Shown piece after piece: positions 33,786 through 42,497 of a stretch of DNA of 64,000 nucleotides. The position numbers and the translations under genes were made by a program. Origin of the DNA: an uncultured Lachnospiraceae bacterium (GTDB taxonomy: Bacteria; Bacillota; Clostridia; Lachnospirales; Lachnospiraceae); NCBI GenBank assembly GCA_902780405.1, contig CACZFI010000003.1:62001-126000 (forward strand), given 5' to 3'. A model generated the notes under the pieces. It searched no databases. It was given only the letters and a program-made list of their open reading frames with translations, and had not been told where the DNA came from. Numbering within the stretch: position 1 is the first letter of the stretch; every line of letters begins with the position of its first letter.

Positions 33786-34856
33786 TTATGAAACCCCCGT
33801 ATCCATCAGGGCAAGCACTGCATAACGCTTTGCCTTCTCTCTGATATCTTCCCGGGTCAGACTCTCCTCATCGGACAGTCTGGTGACGATCTCACCCAGA
33901 AGATTCCCTGTATTCTCTCTGGCCAACTCCTCAATATCATAGCTGTAGCCGGTTTTATCGCGAAGTTCCAGCACCTGATATCTGCGCAGGATCTCGCTTA
34001 AGTTGATGGTCACATCACTGTTCTTGTAGCCCTTCACCAGGATGCGGAAGATATTCTGGCTGCCGCTCTCGCGGATCGCCTCCTCCACCTTCGCCGTGAT
34101 CGCGGCGTTGTTCATATCCGGAAGGACCTCTACCGTCAGGTTCACATACTTGCGAAGACTTACGGGCACAAAGGATACCTCGGTTCCCTCCTCGGGATCC
34201 GACTTGCCGAAAAAGTAGCCGTGCTCACCCGTCTCCTTATAGGAAAGAGGTTCAAGACTTCCGGCAAATGCCATCTTATGTTCCGCAACCACCGTCGGCT
34301 TGTGTCTTCTGCCGAGTGCGATATAATCAAAACCCTTCTCCAAAAGACGATCTTTTGAAAAAGGCATATAACCCTTCTCTCCGCCATAGCCAAGCAGGAT
34401 GTTAAATGCACCCTCCTTCGCAGGCGTCATATGCTCGAGCATCGGCTCGTCATAGTGCTCTCTGCCGTAAGAAATACCTGTGACGGCCACACCCAGTTCC
34501 TCGAAGTAGGCCTGCGAGATCACATCGGGCGGAAGCACGGTGACATCCGACTCGAATCCGTACTTAAAAAAGATGCTGTCGGCCGGCGCCGCATCACTGC
34601 TGCCCGTCACGATGACCACCTTCGTACCGGTGGCCTTCTTCAATCGGGCGTCCAGCTTTCGAAGCTCCGTCTCCGTCGGCGGCGCATCGAAAAGATCGCC
34701 GGCGATCAAAAGCAGATTCACCTCATGCGTCGCACAGTGCTCGAGCACCGTATCAAACGTGGCCTCGATCTCCGCTGCGCGGTCGTCACTCCATACCTTG
34801 TCTTTGTCGGGGTGCATCCCGAGATGCACATCCGCGATATGAATAAATTTGAACAT
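33786..34856 (-). CDS. Degenerate SbcD/YhaO-like metallophosphoesterase
   Basis: 356 residues with the calcineurin-like layout: IADVHLG (7-13) and IAGDLFD (52-58) intact, but GNHD has become GSSD. The single catalytic His strand reads LLGYGGEKGY without His, and the final GHxH is GRRHK. So several metal ligands of SbcD/Mre11 enzymes are gone. The C-terminal capping domain (from about 220) is kept. It is 2 nt from the start of the SbcC-like gene, as in sbcDC and yhaON pairs. A non-nucleolytic complex is the simplest reading. Confidence 0.75.
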   Translation of the reverse strand: MFKFIHIADVHLGMHPDKDKVWSDDRAAEIEATFDTVLEHCATHEVNLLLIAGDLFDAPPTETELRKLDARLKKATGTKVVIVTGSSDAAPADSIFFKYGFESDVTVLPPDVISQAYFEELGVAVTGISYGREHYDEPMLEHMTPAKEGAFNILLGYGGEKGYMPFSKDRLLEKGFDYIALGRRHKPTVVAEHKMAFAGSLEPLSYKETGEHGYFFGKSDPEEGTEVSFVPVSLRKYVNLTVEVLPDMNNAAITAKVEEAIRESGSQNIFRILVKGYKNSDVTINLSEILRRYQVLELRDKTGYSYDIEELARENTGNLLGEIVTRLSDEESLTREDIREKAKRYAVLALMDTGVS

Positions 34857-34928
34857 GTCTTATATCCTATGCAAGCCTTAAAAAGTAAGCCCGAGATTCC
34901 AAAAGTAACCCCGGGGCCTCACTTTTCC

Positions 34929-35843
34929 TTAGATCGTAAGAACAGCCTTCTCTCCGAGGAGGAGCTTCGGCTCTTTCACTTTCTCGCCTGCAATCAGCTT
35001 TCTGTGATAATTGTCAAGTGCTTCTACGGAAAGTCCTTCCTCATATCCGCTCTGTGCGCCGGAGAAATTAAGGACGCCGGTGCATCCGCTCGAAACACTT
35101 ACAGGTGCCTCCTCGCCCTCTGCGGCGTATGTCATAGCGACATCCTCCGCATCCTCGCGGCCCATGAATCCGAGCACGGCATCGCAGATGGCCTGCTTGC
35201 CGCAGATGATATGGTAACACTCTTTCAGTTTCTCTCCGGTCTTGTCGTAAACTCCCACGTACGCAGGATATACTTCCTCGCCGGACAGATAATTGCACTC
35301 AATCATAAAAAGCCGATAGGAAGGACGCTTCACGCCCTTTCGCTTGAGAAGCAAAGCGATATCCGGCTTGGTGTTCATCATCCACCTTGCCACGGGGTTC
35401 CGGTAGATCCGCTCCGGCTTGCTCCAGCCGTTGATGTGCTTGCCGAAATCACCCTCCGCATCCTCGCCGGGAAGTCCGATGCCCAAGGAGAATATCTCCT
35501 CCGTACCGGAAAGCGCCTCGATGGCTTTCTTGGTAAGCTTCTCAACCTTCACGTCCGGATGCGTCTCGGTGCCCTTCACCCATGCGGTAAGCTTCTCTCC
35601 CGCATAGGAAAGGAGGTTTAGATTGAACGCAGACTTGTTCTTCGCTGCGTTAAAGTAATCGCGCAAAAACGCCGGCTCATAAAACGCTCCGGCTACTTCA
35701 AAGTTCTTATTCGCAAAACCGTCCATATCGATCCTGACTCTGCCACACTTTTCGACAATCTCGTAAAGATAGGCCGTCAGCTGTCTTTTCTCGCGGCAGA
35801 CGGAACTGTTGCCGCAGATATATTCGGATAAATTGATACTCAT
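34929..35843 (-). CDS. Conserved hypothetical protein
   Basis: 304 residues, soluble, with no signal peptide or membrane segment and no motif I can name. Notable stretches are YICGNSSVCREKRQLTAYLYE near the start and ARWMMNTKPDIALLLKRKG in the middle. The start ATG has a GGAGG site and the gene has its own promoter. It lies between a FapA-like gene and the SbcD-like gene, both on the same strand. No function is proposed. Confidence 0.65.
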   Translation of the reverse strand: MSINLSEYICGNSSVCREKRQLTAYLYEIVEKCGRVRIDMDGFANKNFEVAGAFYEPAFLRDYFNAAKNKSAFNLNLLSYAGEKLTAWVKGTETHPDVKVEKLTKKAIEALSGTEEIFSLGIGLPGEDAEGDFGKHINGWSKPERIYRNPVARWMMNTKPDIALLLKRKGVKRPSYRLFMIECNYLSGEEVYPAYVGVYDKTGEKLKECYHIICGKQAICDAVLGFMGREDAEDVAMTYAAEGEEAPVSVSSGCTGVLNFSGAQSGYEEGLSVEALDNYHRKLIAGEKVKEPKLLLGEKAVLTI

Positions 35844-35878
35844 GTTTATGCCTCCGACGGTAAAAAACCGATACGGAC

Positions 35879-35907
35879 ATTTTACTATATCCGCACTTTA
35901 TCGTCAA
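35879..35907 (-). promoter_or_regulatory. Promoter of the hypothetical gene at 34929
   Basis: TTGACG (35902-35907) and TAAAAT (35879-35884) are 17 nt apart on the minus strand, with a leader of about 30 nt carrying GGAGG. Confidence 0.7.
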
Positions 35908-35928
35908 TGTTTATATGGCCTTCGGAAC

Positions 35929-37362
35929 TCAAAGGCCCTCTTGTACAACGCCGTGAATGGAGCCTCTGTAGGAAGCCCGGTAGACCTCTTCCTTCACCGC
36001 GAGCGCATCTCCCCAGATGTGAACCTGGGTGCCCGAATGAACGAGTCCCATAATCTCGATCCTGCCCTCGCGCTTGGAGGTTTCCATCTCCGCCTCGCGC
36101 TCCTCGAGTTCTTCGCAGATCTGCTTTAATTCGGCGTCCTTGATCACTTTCACGCGCATGCACTTCATGCGGAAAGCCTCGGTGTTCGCATCTCGCTCAC
36201 CGTCTACCATCGTCTCCATCTCGCGCAGTCTGGTTTTAAGGAGTTCCAGCTCCTTGCCGACTTTGATCTTATTCGTACGAAGCTCCTGCACCCGCCTTAA
36301 GTAACTGTCGGGCACGCCGATGGAAAGCTCCGTCTTGATACCGGATTCGTTGCCGACCTTCTTGGCCTGAATCGACTGGCTCGCAAGGATCCGTCCGCCG
36401 ACGACCTGTCCGCGCTTGGAGCTTACGATAACCTTGTCTCTTACGACCACATCGCTGTCCATAACGGAATCCGCATAGAGACTTCCGCCCGCGTTCACGA
36501 TACAACGCTCCACGAAGCTGCAGGCAATGTCTGTACCGGCCGTGATCTCACTTCGGCCCTTGCCCTGCAGACCGCCGCGGATCGTGATGCTCTTGCCCGC
36601 CTTAAGCACGCAGGAACCCACATGTCCGTGCACAAAGATATCTCCCGTGGCGTCGATGGAAAGTCCGCTTCGGACATCTCCCTTGATCTCCACGTCTCCT
36701 TCAAATGTGATGTTGCCCTCGCCGATATCAAGGTCACCCTTCACCACATAGATGGTCTCAATGTTGATCTTCTCTTCGTCTCTGAAGATACGACCTGTGA
36801 TGGTGGCAACGTAGTAAACCTCTCTGCCTTCCTCCACCATCTTAAAGCCCTTGCCGCGAAGCATTTTCTGGTCTCTGCCGCGCTTGGGCTGCAGAGGCTC
36901 CGCGTAGACCGTGTAGCCAAATGTACCGGAAGTCGGCGGATGATACACCGCAAACACCTGGTTCTCCTCCACCATCGCAAGGGAGAGTGTGCTGAAATAA
37001 TCCACCGAACCGTCATCATTCAGCTTCGGTTTCGCACGGGTATCCTCAAGCGGGATGTTGTAGGTGTAGTATCCTTCGTCCCCGTCCTTCGGCTCCTGGC
37101 CTCTCGCCACGATCACCTCTTCGTCATAGATCCCGTTCCTGGTCTTCTCGATCAATTCGTCGATTTTGTCACGCAAAATACCGGCGCTGATCCCGTCCTC
37201 ACGTAAAAACTCCTCCACGTAATCCGTCGTAAGCGCCTGCCGCATCTCTGTTTCCGCATCGGAGAGAGGCTGTGTGATCGTAAGCCCGGCCCACATTTTA
37301 TAGGGGTCGATCGTCAGCAGCAAACAGTCATTATCCATCTCAAAATCATCGAAATCCGGCAT
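35929..37362 (-). CDS. FapA-like DUF342 polymer-forming protein
   Basis: 477 residues. The N-terminal half is a DUF342 N-terminal region (LLLTIDPYKMWAGLTIT, DDGSVDYFSTLSLAMVEENQ). A right-handed beta-helix follows (about 215-350: GDLDIGEGNITFEGDVEIKG, FVHGHVGSCVLKAGKSI, GGRILASQSIQAKKVG), and then a coiled-coil stalk (about 360-440). FapA/DUF342 proteins form cytosolic scaffolds whose role is poorly known. A GAGGGGG site 7 nt before the ATG supports the start. It is divergent from the C39-like gene, whose promoter overlaps its 5' end. Confidence 0.82.
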   Translation of the reverse strand: MPDFDDFEMDNDCLLLTIDPYKMWAGLTITQPLSDAETEMRQALTTDYVEEFLREDGISAGILRDKIDELIEKTRNGIYDEEVIVARGQEPKDGDEGYYTYNIPLEDTRAKPKLNDDGSVDYFSTLSLAMVEENQVFAVYHPPTSGTFGYTVYAEPLQPKRGRDQKMLRGKGFKMVEEGREVYYVATITGRIFRDEEKINIETIYVVKGDLDIGEGNITFEGDVEIKGDVRSGLSIDATGDIFVHGHVGSCVLKAGKSITIRGGLQGKGRSEITAGTDIACSFVERCIVNAGGSLYADSVMDSDVVVRDKVIVSSKRGQVVGGRILASQSIQAKKVGNESGIKTELSIGVPDSYLRRVQELRTNKIKVGKELELLKTRLREMETMVDGERDANTEAFRMKCMRVKVIKDAELKQICEELEEREAEMETSKREGRIEIMGLVHSGTQVHIWGDALAVKEEVYRASYRGSIHGVVQEGL

Positions 37363-37391
37363 TGACGAACCCCCTCGAAAACACCTATACT
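37362..37391 (+). promoter_or_regulatory. Promoter of the C39-like gene, leaderless arrangement
   Basis: TTGACG (37362-37367) and TATACT (37386-37391) are 18 nt apart. Only 6 nt separate the -10 box from the ATG, and no Shine-Dalgarno is present. The -35 box overlaps the first codon of the divergent FapA-like gene. Confidence 0.6.
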
Positions 37392-37397
37392 GTTCCT

Positions 37398-38201
37398 ATG
37401 AAACGAGTTATTCTGGCTACAATTTTATCTGTTCTGGTGGTTGGTGCGTATGTATGGATTATTGTAACATATTCCGACACGGGCCACAAGAATCCCGCCG
37501 TATCCACTCCGACCTCAGCGGAGCCCGCGACGCCTGCGGATTCCATCCCCGACGTCTCGGCGATTCTTCCTGCTTCCACGGAGGCAGCCACACCGAAACC
37601 GCTCACCGATATCACCCACGGAACCATCGAAGAAGGGCACGTGGATCTTACGCTCGATCTGATCTATCAGTATCCCGAACTTCCTTCGGGATGTGAAGTC
37701 GTGTCGCTCACGATGGTGCTCAATTACTACGGTTACAATCTTGATAAAACCTACCTGGCCGAAAACTATCTGGTGTACTCCGATAATTTTATGGCCGGCT
37801 ATACGGGAAGTCCCTGGGTGGACGGCGGCTGTCTCGCGCCTGCCATCACTATGACCGCCAACAACTTCCTTGCAGATAACGGCAGAAAATACACCGCCGT
37901 CAACACAAGCGGAGCCGATGTCCGCGAATTGTTTGATTACCTTGACGAAGGCGTGCCGGTGCTCGTGTGGTGCACCCTGGAGCTTGCGCCCCGTCAATAC
38001 GGCTACTCCGCCACCTATCAGGGTGAGGAGTATATCTGGGACTACTTCGAGCACTGCGTCGTCCTGAGCGGATACGACCTGGCCGCGAATACCCTGACCA
38101 TCTACGATCCCATCTACGGGATCACCACTTATGATATCGACAGATTCGCCGAAATCTTTGATGATTTCTATCGGCAGTCCGTCATACTCGTCTTAAATTA
38201 A
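37398..38201 (+). CDS. Membrane-anchored C39-like cysteine peptidase
   Basis: 267 residues. A lysine-free hydrophobic N-terminal helix (VILATILSVLVVGAYVWIIV, about 3-22) acts as signal or anchor, followed by a Ser/Pro/Ala/Thr linker (to about 70). The C39-like domain has its catalytic Cys in PSGCEVVSLTMVLNYYG (about 95), His in FEHCVVLSGYD and Asp in IYDPIYGI, so the triad appears complete, unlike in the 850-residue protein at 1876. These single-domain C39_2 proteins are secreted and of unknown substrate. It converges with the CARF-nuclease gene, their 3' ends overlapping by 4 bp. Confidence 0.82.
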   Translation: MKRVILATILSVLVVGAYVWIIVTYSDTGHKNPAVSTPTSAEPATPADSIPDVSAILPASTEAATPKPLTDITHGTIEEGHVDLTLDLIYQYPELPSGCEVVSLTMVLNYYGYNLDKTYLAENYLVYSDNFMAGYTGSPWVDGGCLAPAITMTANNFLADNGRKYTAVNTSGADVRELFDYLDEGVPVLVWCTLELAPRQYGYSATYQGEEYIWDYFEHCVVLSGYDLAANTLTIYDPIYGITTYDIDRFAEIFDDFYRQSVILVLN

Positions 38202-39385
38202 ATTCTCTTCAATCGATTGAAAAGCTGCTCATCCGACATCCGGAAGACATCGTCGATGATCCAGATATGCATGTCTCTTGCGCGCTGTCTGAAAAACTGT
38301 CCGCCCATATTGTCGTCGCAGCTTTTTGCCATCACAAGCGCTTTTCTTGCGTACTTTCCGCCGAACTTTCTCGATACGGTTTCAAGTTCATGCAGTGCGT
38401 TGCCCCCTGTCTTGCCGCTCTTGCAGGAGATAAAGATCGGGCAGACGTTCTTCATCAGGATCACATCGATCTCGTTCATGGTGTCGTAGCCCGGGTTGCT
38501 TAAGTCATGGATCTCGCCGTCCCAGTCGATATGCGCTCCGATGATGGCGTCCGTGAACACGTAGCAGTCTCTCGTAGCCACCTCATAGACGTGCAGTTCT
38601 AAGATATTCCCCGCTTTGGCGATCACCTTACGGATCATATTGTCCTTATATCTGAAGCAAATTTTCTTGCCGGACTCGTAATAGTCCTTCATCATCCCCG
38701 CTTCATCCAGGTCACGGAGGAGTTTCGCCGCCTCTCCGAGCTGATTCCTGTAAAGCTCGCACCAGCCCTCGTTGCGGTTGGGGGTGTTCTTCGCGAGCTC
38801 GTCGATCACGGAACAATAGCGGTTCCAGTTACTTTTATACTTACAGCAGATATCCCAGAGCACGCGGATGTCTCCGCGAAATGCGTCCGTAAATTTCCAT
38901 TCTGCATAACTTCCGGTCTGGGGCGTTAAGATACCGCCGTGAAGCACGATATCCTCGGCGATGCCGATGTTGAAATGATAATCCGTCATCTTCGCCTCGG
39001 AGCCGATGATGTCGATCTCCTTGCCGGTAAACGGATCGATACGAAGCTTGCTGATCTCCATACGCGCAGCGATACAGCCGAGGGCGATCAGGATAAGCTC
39101 ACTGCCGCCGGTCAGCTCAAATCGGATTCCCGGATACTCGCGGATGATCTTCGTTAAAGCGTCGATCGCCGCATTCAGGTCGTCCTTCGGGACTTCGACG
39201 AACTCCAGCTCGCAATCCGGACACTTCATATCCCGAAAGTCAATGATATCCTTGATCTTCTTCGTGATCATATTGTCTTTATGACCCAGAAAGATGATCT
39301 TCTCCGGTCTGTATTTGATCATGGCCATGATGTTTTCGACGGGTTCTTCGGAATAGAACTCCGCCATCACTTTTGTACGTTCCAT
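38198..39385 (-). CDS. Orphan CARF-domain nuclease, Card1/Can2-like (DUF1887)
   Basis: 395 residues. The N-terminal half (about 1-150) is a CARF-type ligand sensor: a first strand IIFLGHKDN and the nucleotide-contact motif FELTGGSELILIALG (about 95-110). The middle is a winged-helix-like region (RVLWDICCKYKSNWNRYCSVIDELAKN). The C-terminal third is a PD-(D/E)xK nuclease with NEIDVILMKN, then PIFISCKSGKTG, followed by LHELETVSRKFGG, as in DUF1887 proteins. In type III CRISPR systems such proteins are activated by cyclic tetra-adenylate to cut nucleic acid. No CRISPR array or Cas10 is visible within the window. A GGAGTG site precedes ATG 39385. Confidence 0.8.
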   Translation of the reverse strand: MERTKVMAEFYSEEPVENIMAMIKYRPEKIIFLGHKDNMITKKIKDIIDFRDMKCPDCELEFVEVPKDDLNAAIDALTKIIREYPGIRFELTGGSELILIALGCIAARMEISKLRIDPFTGKEIDIIGSEAKMTDYHFNIGIAEDIVLHGGILTPQTGSYAEWKFTDAFRGDIRVLWDICCKYKSNWNRYCSVIDELAKNTPNRNEGWCELYRNQLGEAAKLLRDLDEAGMMKDYYESGKKICFRYKDNMIRKVIAKAGNILELHVYEVATRDCYVFTDAIIGAHIDWDGEIHDLSNPGYDTMNEIDVILMKNVCPIFISCKSGKTGGNALHELETVSRKFGGKYARKALVMAKSCDDNMGGQFFRQRARDMHIWIIDDVFRMSDEQLFNRLKRI

Positions 39386-39417
39386 AGGCTCACTCCGGCA
39401 CACTTTTTGTCAATATT

Positions 39418-39493
39418 ATTATACTTCTTTCGCCCGTTTTTGCATAGTATTTGTTGTTTTTTTATGGCATTTTCCATAGATATATGGTAGAAT
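39418..39493. promoter_or_regulatory. Divergent promoter region between the CARF nuclease and the repeat protein
   Basis: Minus strand: TATAAT at 39418-39423 for the CARF nuclease, with a weak -35. Plus strand: extended -10 TGGTAGAAT (TAGAAT 39488-39493) for the gene at 39530, also with a weak -35. Both are weaker than the vegetative promoters elsewhere in the window. Confidence 0.4.
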
Positions 39494-39529
39494 TTCGGTA
39501 GTTATGTATATGAATCTACGGAGGACATC

Positions 39530-41140
39530 ATGAACGCTTTGTATAAGAGACTTGTAGCACTCGGCATGATCAGTGTCGCAGCCTTCCTGGGCTTCCTCTA
39601 CTGCATTGTCGAATTCAAAGAGAAACCGATCTACATCGCCGTGGTATCCCTGATGCTTGTGGCATCCGCATACCTGTTCTTTATGGCCCTGATTCAAGTC
39701 CGAGCCGCGAAGGAAGCGGAACTTCGGGACTATATCAAAGAAACCGTGCTCTCATCCGTTGAGAAGCTCGGCACCGACACGGATGACGACACCATGGAGC
39801 GCCTCGCAAAGGCCACCTACGTGCAGATCCGCAAGCTGAATACCGGTTTTTCGGAGCTTATCGCATCCGACCACCAGAACACCGAATCCAGGAATCTCGC
39901 CACACGCGAGATCAACGAGTCCATCGAGAAGGCCGTGAAGATCATCGTCAAGTATAATCAGACCGGCAACCGTGAGCTGATCGACTCCCTGCAGAGCCTG
40001 GGAGGCAGTTTAAGCGGCAGTATCGACAAGATCAGCGACAGTATCGAGCATACGCCTTCTCCTGTAGTGAATGTACCCGCCCCCGTGGTCAATGTTTCCG
40101 TACCCGCCGGCGCAGCGCCCGCAGTAACCGAAGTGTCCAACGCTGTTACCGAGGTTCCTGAAGCATCCGACGTGCCTGAAGCATCTGAGGTACCCGAAGT
40201 ACCCGAGGTGGCTGAAGTTGCCGAAGCAATCAACGAAGTTTCCGAGGTGTCTGAAGTATCCGAAGCAGTCGACGAAGTTTCCGAGGCGCCCGAAGTTACC
40301 GAGGCAGTCGAGGTTTCCGAGGCGATTGACGAAACTCCCGAGAAAGCTCCCGCAGCATCCGTTGCAGCCGACTTCTTTGCACAGTTCGGCGAGCCTGAGG
40401 CAGCCGCAGAACCTGTTCCCGCCGAGGAACCCGAGGCAGCCGCAGAACCCGCAGTCTCCGACGATCCGAACAAGCAGCTTTCCGCTGACGAGATCGCGGC
40501 ACTTTTCGCTGCCGCAGCTCCCGCTCCCGCTGAGGAGCCCGCTGCCGAACCCGAGGCAGCCGCTGAACCCGAGCCCGTCGCTGAACCCGCAGTCTCCGAC
40601 GATCCGAACAAGCAGCTTTCCGCTGACGAGATTGCAGCGCTCTTTGCAGCCGCAGCTCCCGCTCCCGCTGAGGAGCCCGCCGCCGAAGAACCCGAAGCAG
40701 TCGCTGAGCCCGCAGTATCCGACGATCCGAACAGACAGCTCTCCGGTGACGAGATCGCAGCGCTCTTTGCGCAGGCCGCAGGCGCCGCATCCGCAGAGCC
40801 CGAGGCAGTTGCAGAACCCGAGCCGGCCGCAGAGCCCGCAGCAGATATCATCCAGTTCCCTACGAAGGCCGCAGAGCCCGAAGAGACAGCTGCTCCCGTC
40901 GTATCCGACGACCCGAACAAGCAGCTTTCCGCTGATGAGATCGCAGCGCTTTTTGCAGCCGCAGCTCCCGCTCCCGCTGAGGAGCCCGTAGCAGAAGAAC
41001 CTACAAAAGAAGGAACCCCTGAGGGTTCCTCCGATGAGAGTCAGCCGGAAGCGGCAATGCCTGTTTCCGATGACCCGAACAAGCAGCTTTCCGCCGATGA
41101 GATCGCAGCGCTCTTCGCTTCGATGGGATCCGGCAGTTAA
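39530..41140 (+). CDS. Membrane protein with five DDPNKQLSADEIAALFA motifs
   Basis: 536 residues. Two N-terminal membrane helices (about 10-30 and 34-54) are followed by a coiled coil (about 60-165). A long Ala/Pro/Glu/Val region (about 170-536) then carries five near-identical 19-residue motifs starting at residues 309, 355, 396, 458 and 512 (VSDDPN-K/R-QLS-A/G-DEIAALFA). The motif resembles the N-terminal LSxDEIDALL motif of FliM and other short docking motifs. The spacers differ in length, so this is a series of linear motifs, not a folded repeat. It probably displays docking sites in the cytoplasm; no partner is known. A CGGAGGAC site precedes the ATG. Confidence 0.75.
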   Translation: MNALYKRLVALGMISVAAFLGFLYCIVEFKEKPIYIAVVSLMLVASAYLFFMALIQVRAAKEAELRDYIKETVLSSVEKLGTDTDDDTMERLAKATYVQIRKLNTGFSELIASDHQNTESRNLATREINESIEKAVKIIVKYNQTGNRELIDSLQSLGGSLSGSIDKISDSIEHTPSPVVNVPAPVVNVSVPAGAAPAVTEVSNAVTEVPEASDVPEASEVPEVPEVAEVAEAINEVSEVSEVSEAVDEVSEAPEVTEAVEVSEAIDETPEKAPAASVAADFFAQFGEPEAAAEPVPAEEPEAAAEPAVSDDPNKQLSADEIAALFAAAAPAPAEEPAAEPEAAAEPEPVAEPAVSDDPNKQLSADEIAALFAAAAPAPAEEPAAEEPEAVAEPAVSDDPNRQLSGDEIAALFAQAAGAASAEPEAVAEPEPAAEPAADIIQFPTKAAEPEETAAPVVSDDPNKQLSADEIAALFAAAAPAPAEEPVAEEPTKEGTPEGSSDESQPEAAMPVSDDPNKQLSADEIAALFASMGSGS

Positions 41141-42496
41141 CTACTGTTCCTGTTTTTTATAATGCTTTTCCGGATCGGCGAATTTCGTATATTTGCCGAT
41201 CCATCTTAAATCTACGCTTCCTGTTTCACCGTTTCTCTGTTTCGCCACGATGATCTCCGCAGTCTGCGGTTTGGTGGTTGTTTCAGGATTATAGTACTCA
41301 TCCCTGTAGATAAACATAACTACGTCGGCATCCTGCTCGATGGCGCCGGACTCACGAAGGTCCGAAAGCACCGGTCTGTGCTCCGGTCTTGCATCGACCG
41401 CACGTGAAAGCTGTGAGAGTGCGAGCACGGGCACATTTAACTCTCTGGCCAGGTTCTTTAAGGCTCTCGAGATATCGGCGATAAACTGCTGTCTGGACTC
41501 CACGTGGGACGTGGTGCTCATCAACTGCAGGTAGTCGATGATGATGGCCTCAATGCCGTGGTTCTGCTTCAGCTTTCTGCACTTGGAGCGAAGCTCCGAG
41601 ATCGTGATAGCCGAGTTGTCGTCTATAAAGAGGGGCGCTTTGGAAATCGCCTCCGTACTCTCGATGATCTTGTCCCAATCGTCATCGGACATATTGCCGA
41701 GCTTCATCGCCTTGGAATCCACCATCGCGTCGATGGCGATCATACGGGACGCCAGCTGCTCCTTGCTCATCTCGAGCGAGAAGATCACGCAAGGCTTCTT
41801 GCGCATCACAGCCAGGTCGTGTGCGATATTTAAGACAAATGCGGTCTTTCCCATGGAAGGACGCGCCGCGATCAGTATAAGCTCGCCGCCGTGCATACCG
41901 GTCAGCATGTTGTCGAGATCGGTGAATCCGGTGGGAAGTCCGTTGACATTACCGCCGTTTCTTCCTGCTTCCTCGATCTCGCGGATCACATCCACGACAA
42001 TCCTGGACATCGGGGTAAATTCCGCACCGCCGTTTCTGCTCTGCACGAGACGGAAGATCTCCTGCTCGGCGGTGTCCAAGATGGTTTCCACCTTCTCCCC
42101 TGCGATATAGCTGTCCTTGGCTGTGTTCTCACACAGTCGGATCAGCTTCCGGAGGGAGGACTTGTCCTGCACAATCTTGGCGTAATGTTTGGCGTTCGCC
42201 GAGGTGGGAACCGCCTTCACGATCTCACCGATGACTGCGGGGGATAATACCTCCTCAGGCACCTTCTGCATCTTCAGACGATCGTTTAAGGTGACCATAT
42301 CCACCGGCTTGCCCTCGTTGTAAAGGGACACCATGGCGTCAAACAGGATGCCGTACTGACTGTAGTAGAAATCCTCTCGCGTCAGATAATCCGCCGCATC
42401 CGAGATCACATCACGATCCATCAGCATGGCGCCGATGACGGACATCTCCGCCTCTTTGTTATGCGGTTGTACACGGGTGATACTGTTCTCGTCCAT
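41141..42496 (-). CDS. dnaB: Replicative DNA helicase
   Basis: 451 residues. The N-terminal primase-binding domain (AEMSVIGAMLMDRDVI) is followed by the RecA-like C-terminal domain. It has Walker A ARPSMGKTAFVLN, IFSLEMSKEQLASRMIA, Walker B IIDYLQLMS and arginine-finger region DLRESGAIEQDADVVMFIYRDEYY. ATG 42496 is preferred to an earlier in-frame start, with GGAGAG upstream, 1 nt after rplI. Last gene of the run that begins with DUF5717; its stop abuts that of the convergent repeat protein. The loader is encoded at 24615. Confidence 0.96.
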   Translation of the reverse strand: MDENSITRVQPHNKEAEMSVIGAMLMDRDVISDAADYLTREDFYYSQYGILFDAMVSLYNEGKPVDMVTLNDRLKMQKVPEEVLSPAVIGEIVKAVPTSANAKHYAKIVQDKSSLRKLIRLCENTAKDSYIAGEKVETILDTAEQEIFRLVQSRNGGAEFTPMSRIVVDVIREIEEAGRNGGNVNGLPTGFTDLDNMLTGMHGGELILIAARPSMGKTAFVLNIAHDLAVMRKKPCVIFSLEMSKEQLASRMIAIDAMVDSKAMKLGNMSDDDWDKIIESTEAISKAPLFIDDNSAITISELRSKCRKLKQNHGIEAIIIDYLQLMSTTSHVESRQQFIADISRALKNLARELNVPVLALSQLSRAVDARPEHRPVLSDLRESGAIEQDADVVMFIYRDEYYNPETTTKPQTAEIIVAKQRNGETGSVDLRWIGKYTKFADPEKHYKKQEQ

Positions 42497-42497
42497 G

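Noticed and set aside
39958..40920. 320-codon minus-strand Ala/Ser-rich frame
   Set aside because: It mirrors the repetitive Ala/Pro/Glu region of the gene at 39530; the composition alone keeps the opposite frame open.
41010..41035. Terminator-like hairpin GGAACCC-ctga-GGGTTCC
   Set aside because: It lies within the coding region of the gene at 39530 and has no T-run after it.
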